Source: Pseudomonadota bacterium (GTDB lineage Bacteria > Pseudomonadota > Alphaproteobacteria > Rhizobiales > Kaistiaceae). From it: DNA of 10,034 nt. This document shows positions 6,855-10,034 of the stretch, piece after piece (the first letter of the stretch is position 1; every line of letters begins with the position of its first letter). The notes under the pieces are model-generated. The model saw only the letters and a list, made by a program, of their open reading frames with translations, did not search any database and was not told the DNA's origin. The position numbers and the translations under genes are program-made. Location of the stretch: contig JAEZEN010000261.1 of NCBI GenBank assembly GCA_023433185.1, positions 1 through 10,034 on the forward strand, given 5' to 3'.

Positions 6855-7210
6855 GCAAGGCGGGGGATGTGCCGGCGCAGATCGGCTACGACGACTTCCT
6901 CAAGGTCGACATCCGTGTCGGCACCATCATCGAGGCGAAGCCGTTCCCCGAGGCGCGGAAGCCGGCCTTCCAGCTGCGCATCGATTTCGGGCCGGAGATC
7001 GGCATCAGGCGGTCGTCGGCGCAGATCACGCGTCATTACACGCCCGACCTGCTCGTCGGCCGGCAGGTCGCGGCGGTGGTGAATTTCCCTCCCCGCCAGA
7101 TCGGGCCCATGATGTCCGAGGTGCTGACGCTCGGCTTCCCGGACGAGGCGGGCGAGGTGGTGCTGGTCGCGCCGGGCCACAAGGTGCCCGACGGCGGTCG
7201 GCTCTTCTGA
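6851..7210 (+). CDS. csaA: CsaA-like tRNA-binding protein
   Basis: The 119-residue protein is a stand-alone tRNA-binding OB-fold domain (the EMAP II / MetRS C-terminal type) like CsaA of Bacillus and E. coli YgjH. CsaA binds tRNA and has been reported to show chaperone-like, Sec-related activity. Visible family blocks are [20 protein letters not shown] (13-32), [13 protein letters not shown] (35-47), [31 protein letters not shown] (about 55-85), MSEVLTLG (88-95) and a VVLVAP strand near the end. Length is close to the roughly 110 residues usual for the family, with a short extension before YDDF. Its ATG overlaps the TGA of the upstream TetR-like gene; GGGAG (6843-6847) is only 3 nt away, so translation probably depends on coupling. 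Confidence 0.93.
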   Translation: MSKAGDVPAQIGYDDFLKVDIRVGTIIEAKPFPEARKPAFQLRIDFGPEIGIRRSSAQITRHYTPDLLVGRQVAAVVNFPPRQIGPMMSEVLTLGFPDEAGEVVLVAPGHKVPDGGRLF

Positions 7211-7247
7211 GACGGAACGGACAGCACGGACCGCGGCCGGGCGGACG

Positions 7248-8981
7248 ATGGCGAGCAGGATGATGGATGTGACGGCCGGCAGGGGAACACAGGCGGCGGC
7301 GGTTCCTGCAGCGGGGGAGCCTCCCGCGCGGCATGGCCCGGGCCGCGGACGGCCCATTGCCGTCTACCTCGTCCTGTTCGGACTCGCGGTTGCGCTCCCC
7401 GCGCTGCTCTTCAGCGCCTACCTGCTCTATCGCTTCGAGGATGTCTCGCGTGCTTCGGCGACGCGCGTCGCGCAGGACACCGCCGCCTCGATCCGGGACA
7501 TCGTCGATCGCGAGATCGGGGCGATGGCCACCACCCTTCGCGTTCTGTCCACCTCGGGTTTCCTCCGGGCGGGCGACCTGTCGGCGTTTCACGCGCGCGC
7601 GACCGATGCCCTCGCCGGGACAGAAACCTATGTCATCCTGGCCGACGAGGAGGGGCGGCAGCTCCTCAATACCCGGGTGCCGTACGGGTCGCCGCTCGGC
7701 GGGATCAGCGATATCGCCACCGTCGAGCGGGCGCTCGCCGATGACCGCGTCTACGTCTCCGACCTGTTCTATGGCGCCGTCGCGAAGCAATACGTCGTCA
7801 ACGTCGCACTGCCGATCAGCCTCGACAGCGGCATGCGGGCGGTGCTGGTCATGACCAGGAACGCCGACAGCCTCGATGCAATCCTGCGTCAGCTCAAGCT
7901 CGAACCGGGCTGGGCCGGGGCCCTGATCGATCGCAAGGGTGCGGTCATCGCCTCGACCGGCGACGAGGTCACCGGCCAGCCGGCGAGCTTCCTGACCAGC
8001 GGCGCGTCGGCCGATATCCCGGTGACGCCAATCACCTTTGCGGGGCGCTCGGGCGAGATGGTGGTCGCCACCCGCCGTGCGGCGGAATCCGGCTGGCGCG
8101 CGGCGGCGTCGGTTCCTTCGGCCGTCATCGAGGCACCGCTGTGGCGGTCGCTCAACCTCCTGCTTGCCGTCGGCGCCGGCCTCCTCGTGCTCACCGGCCT
8201 GCTCGCCCTCGGTTTCGCCCGCATCATGGCGCGTCCGATGCGGAAGCTCGCGGTCCAGGCGAAGGCGCTGGGCCACGGCTCGCCGATTTCGATGCTCGAG
8301 TCGCCGGTTCGCGAGGTCAACGAAGTCTCGGGGATGCTCGTCGAGGCGGCGGCGGAGCGAAAGCGCTCGGAGGATCAGGTGCGTTTCCTGATGCGCGAGC
8401 TGTCGCACCGCGCCAAGAATCAGCTCGCCGTTGTGGTCGCGATGGCGCGCCGGACTGCCGAGCGAAGCGACGGGATTGCCGACTTCGAGAAGGTCTTCTC
8501 CGAGCGGCTGATGGCGCTGGCCCGGTCGACCGACCTTCTCGTCAGCCAGGACTGGCGCGGCGTCTCGCTGGCAGAACTGATCGACGCCCATCTCCTGCCG
8601 TTCACGGCGGGCAACAAGTCCCGTCTTGCTGTCGACGGCCCACCCATCGAGCTCGGTCCCGACGCGGCTCAGTCGGTCGGGCTCGCGCTCCACGAGCTTG
8701 CGACCAACGCCTCGAAATACGGCGCGCTTTCCGTCCCCACGGGGGCGGTCGCGATCCGCTGGGGGCACACCTCCGGGGATGCGCTCCGGATCGAGTGGAC
8801 CGAAAGCGGCGGCCCGCCCGTCGTCCCGCCCGCCCGGACCGGCTTCGGCAGCGTCGTCATCCAGCGCACGGTGGCCCAGTCGCTCAATGGCGAGGTCACC
8901 CACGAGTACCGGCCGGAAGGCGTCTACTGGGCGATCGAACTGCCCCTTGACGCACCGGGGATCGGCGGGAAGCCGCCCTGA
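7248..8981 (+). CDS. HWE-family membrane sensor histidine kinase
   Basis: This is a 577-residue two-component sensor kinase. Segments: a basic cytoplasmic N-terminus; TM1 at about 38-60; a periplasmic sensor of about 240 residues with dCache/PAS-like character (for example YVILADEEGRQLL at 128-140 and VYVSDLFYG at 168-176); TM2 at about 302-325; a HAMP-like linker (about 326-378); then the transmitter. The phosphoacceptor is H387 in RELSHRAKNQLA. The N-box is HELATNASKYGALS (482-495). W517-x-E519 followed by GGP gives the W-x-E signature and, with H482, defines the HWE class. GFG (532-534) is the G-box remnant. The signal is unknown. No response regulator lies next to it. HWE/HisKA_2 kinases often act on PhyR in the alphaproteobacterial general stress response, but nothing here proves that. 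Start: ATG 7248, with 7260 and 7263 as possible alternatives; no strong ribosome site separates them. It follows csaA by 37 nt. Confidence 0.94.
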   Translation: MASRMMDVTAGRGTQAAAVPAAGEPPARHGPGRGRPIAVYLVLFGLAVALPALLFSAYLLYRFEDVSRASATRVAQDTAASIRDIVDREIGAMATTLRVLSTSGFLRAGDLSAFHARATDALAGTETYVILADEEGRQLLNTRVPYGSPLGGISDIATVERALADDRVYVSDLFYGAVAKQYVVNVALPISLDSGMRAVLVMTRNADSLDAILRQLKLEPGWAGALIDRKGAVIASTGDEVTGQPASFLTSGASADIPVTPITFAGRSGEMVVATRRAAESGWRAAASVPSAVIEAPLWRSLNLLLAVGAGLLVLTGLLALGFARIMARPMRKLAVQAKALGHGSPISMLESPVREVNEVSGMLVEAAAERKRSEDQVRFLMRELSHRAKNQLAVVVAMARRTAERSDGIADFEKVFSERLMALARSTDLLVSQDWRGVSLAELIDAHLLPFTAGNKSRLAVDGPPIELGPDAAQSVGLALHELATNASKYGALSVPTGAVAIRWGHTSGDALRIEWTESGGPPVVPPARTGFGSVVIQRTVAQSLNGEVTHEYRPEGVYWAIELPLDAPGIGGKPP

Positions 8982-8998
8982 GCCGGCAGGTTGCACGA

Positions 8999-9015
8999 TC
9001 GCACCCCGGGTGCGA
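8999..9015. repeat. 17-bp perfect palindrome after the histidine kinase gene
   Basis: TCGCACCC (8999-9006) and GGGTGCGA (9008-9015) are perfectly complementary around C9007. It lies 17 nt after the kinase stop and about 57 nt before the serine hydrolase start. It may be a terminator stem for the kinase (7-bp stem with a 3-nt loop; no T-run follows) or an operator for the downstream gene. Confidence 0.5.
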
Positions 9016-9072
9016 GGCTCGGCCGGCGCGGTCGGGATGCCCCGCCGCGACCGGCACAGCGAGGAGGAAGCC

Positions 9073-10034
9073 ATGACCCGAAGCCCGACGACCGGCCGTT
9101 TCTCGCGGCGCGCGATGCTGGCGGGCCTGGCACTGGTCGCCGTGCTGACGACGCTGCGCGCCGGCCTCGCCGACGAGGGAATGGCGGCGAAGGTCGAGGC
9201 TCTCGTGCCGGACCTCGAGCGCTACATCGAGAAGGGCATGGAGGACTTCGACGTGCCCGGCCTCGCGATCGGGATCGTCACGGGGGACAGGCTGGTCTAC
9301 GCCAGGGGCTTCGGCACCCGGAGCAAGGGCGGCGCGCCCGTCGATGCCGACACCGCGTTCCAGATCGGCTCGACGACCAAGGCCTTTCTCGCCGCGACCA
9401 TGGCGCTCGGCATCGATCGCGAGCTCCTCGCCTGGGACGACCGCATCGTCGATCGTCATCCGGGCTTCCGGCTCTTCGACGGCTGGGTCACGCAGGAGTT
9501 CAGGCTCTACGACATCATCGCCCAGCGCTCCGGCATGCCCACCTTCGCGAACGACTTCTACGGAATGCTCGGGGCGAGCAAGGAGGAGATGATCCACTCG
9601 CTGCGCCATGTCGAGCCGACGGCGAGCTTCCGCGCCGATTTCACCTACACCAACATCACCCACCTCGTGGCCGGCGACATCGTCGCCTCGGCGTTCGACG
9701 CCGCCGACTGGAAGGCAGTGGTCACGGACGAGATCCTCGCGCCGCTCGGCATGACCGCGACCACGCTCACGCAGGACGCGATGGAGGCGGCGCCGAACCA
9801 CGCCATCGGCCATCTCTGGCGACCGGAGGGTACCGTCGAGGTGCCGTTCACCCGGTTCATGCCCTACGACTTCGAGGGCGCGGGCGCGATCAATTCGACG
9901 GTCGCCGACATGGCCCGCTGGCTCCGCTTCAACCTTGCCGACGGCATCTTCGAGGGCGAGCGGCTCGTCTCGGCCGAGAACCTCGCCGTCACGCGCATGC
10001 CGCGCGTGGCGATCAGGGACAGGATCACCTATGC
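9073..10034 (+). CDS. Class C beta-lactamase-fold serine hydrolase, exported, 3' truncated by the window
   Basis: The first 320 codons of a serine beta-lactamase-family (PF00144-type) protein are present, with no stop before the window edge. Such proteins include class C beta-lactamases, D-aminopeptidases, esterases and penicillin-binding-like hydrolases; the substrate cannot be told from this part. The N-terminus carries a Tat-like signal, SRRAML at 11-16, followed by a hydrophobic stretch (16-32) and a probable cleavage near 33, so folded export to the periplasm is likely. The SxxK nucleophile motif is S100-T-T-K103 within FQIGSTTKAF. The second motif is Y192-T-N194 (YTN). GAGAINSTVADMARWL (about 273-288) is a further family block. 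The third motif (KTG/HxG) would lie beyond the window. AGGAGG at 9062-9067 precedes the ATG by 5 nt, which fixes the start. No AmpR-type regulator is seen. Confidence 0.9.
   Translation, partial: MTRSPTTGRFSRRAMLAGLALVAVLTTLRAGLADEGMAAKVEALVPDLERYIEKGMEDFDVPGLAIGIVTGDRLVYARGFGTRSKGGAPVDADTAFQIGSTTKAFLAATMALGIDRELLAWDDRIVDRHPGFRLFDGWVTQEFRLYDIIAQRSGMPTFANDFYGMLGASKEEMIHSLRHVEPTASFRADFTYTNITHLVAGDIVASAFDAADWKAVVTDEILAPLGMTATTLTQDAMEAAPNHAIGHLWRPEGTVEVPFTRFMPYDFEGAGAINSTVADMARWLRFNLADGIFEGERLVSAENLAVTRMPRVAIRDRITY

Noticed and set aside
7026..9074. 682-codon open frame on the minus strand across the kinase gene
   Set aside because: It is antisense to a clear HWE kinase and rich in Arg, Gly, Ala and Pro with no recognisable domain. 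Such long antisense frames are expected in GC-rich genomes where third positions are mostly G or C.

Overview
The window looks like ordinary chromosomal DNA of a GC-rich alphaproteobacterium, most likely of the Rhizobiales/Hyphomicrobiales type. The basis is the strong G/C preference at third codon positions on both strands, an HWE-type histidine kinase (a family enriched in that order), an alphaproteobacterial-looking CarA N-terminus, and promoter-like sites that fit the loose alphaproteobacterial -35 TTG / -10 TAT pattern. I see no insertion sequence, phage gene, integrase, CRISPR array, tRNA or rRNA.

Layout, left to right. A YpfJ-family membrane-anchored zinc metallopeptidase (62-988, +) is followed by a leucine-carboxyl-methyltransferase-like SAM methyltransferase (1066-1872, +). 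This runs convergently into carA, the small glutamine-amidotransferase subunit of carbamoyl-phosphate synthase (1894-3069, -). A 309-nt intergenic region with candidate divergent promoters and two potential hairpins separates carA from yqeY (3379-3828, +). yqeY converges on a putidaredoxin/rhodocoxin-type FAD-dependent reductase (3851-5089, -, TTG start); a long perfect palindrome lies between them and includes the reductase stop codon. The reductase is divergent from proC (5253-6080, +). From proC rightward every gene is on the + strand: a TetR-like protein (6150-6854), a CsaA-like tRNA-binding protein overlapping it by ATGA (6851-7210), an orphan HWE-family sensor kinase (7248-8981), and a class C beta-lactamase-fold serine hydrolase with a Tat-like signal peptide, cut by the right edge (9073 to 10034).

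Function. The content is mainly housekeeping: arginine/pyrimidine precursor supply (carA), proline synthesis (proC), tRNA-related functions (yqeY, csaA), and envelope-associated or signalling proteins. The genes do not form one pathway. I found no convincing undescribed multi-gene system. The most useful second-look items are non-coding: the convergent-gene palindrome at 3837-3867, the structured carA/yqeY intergenic leader (3214-3240 and 3326-3362), and an inverted repeat overlapping the presumed ribosome binding site of the methyltransferase (1029-1060). Orphan placement of the reductase and the sensor kinase also deserves attention.
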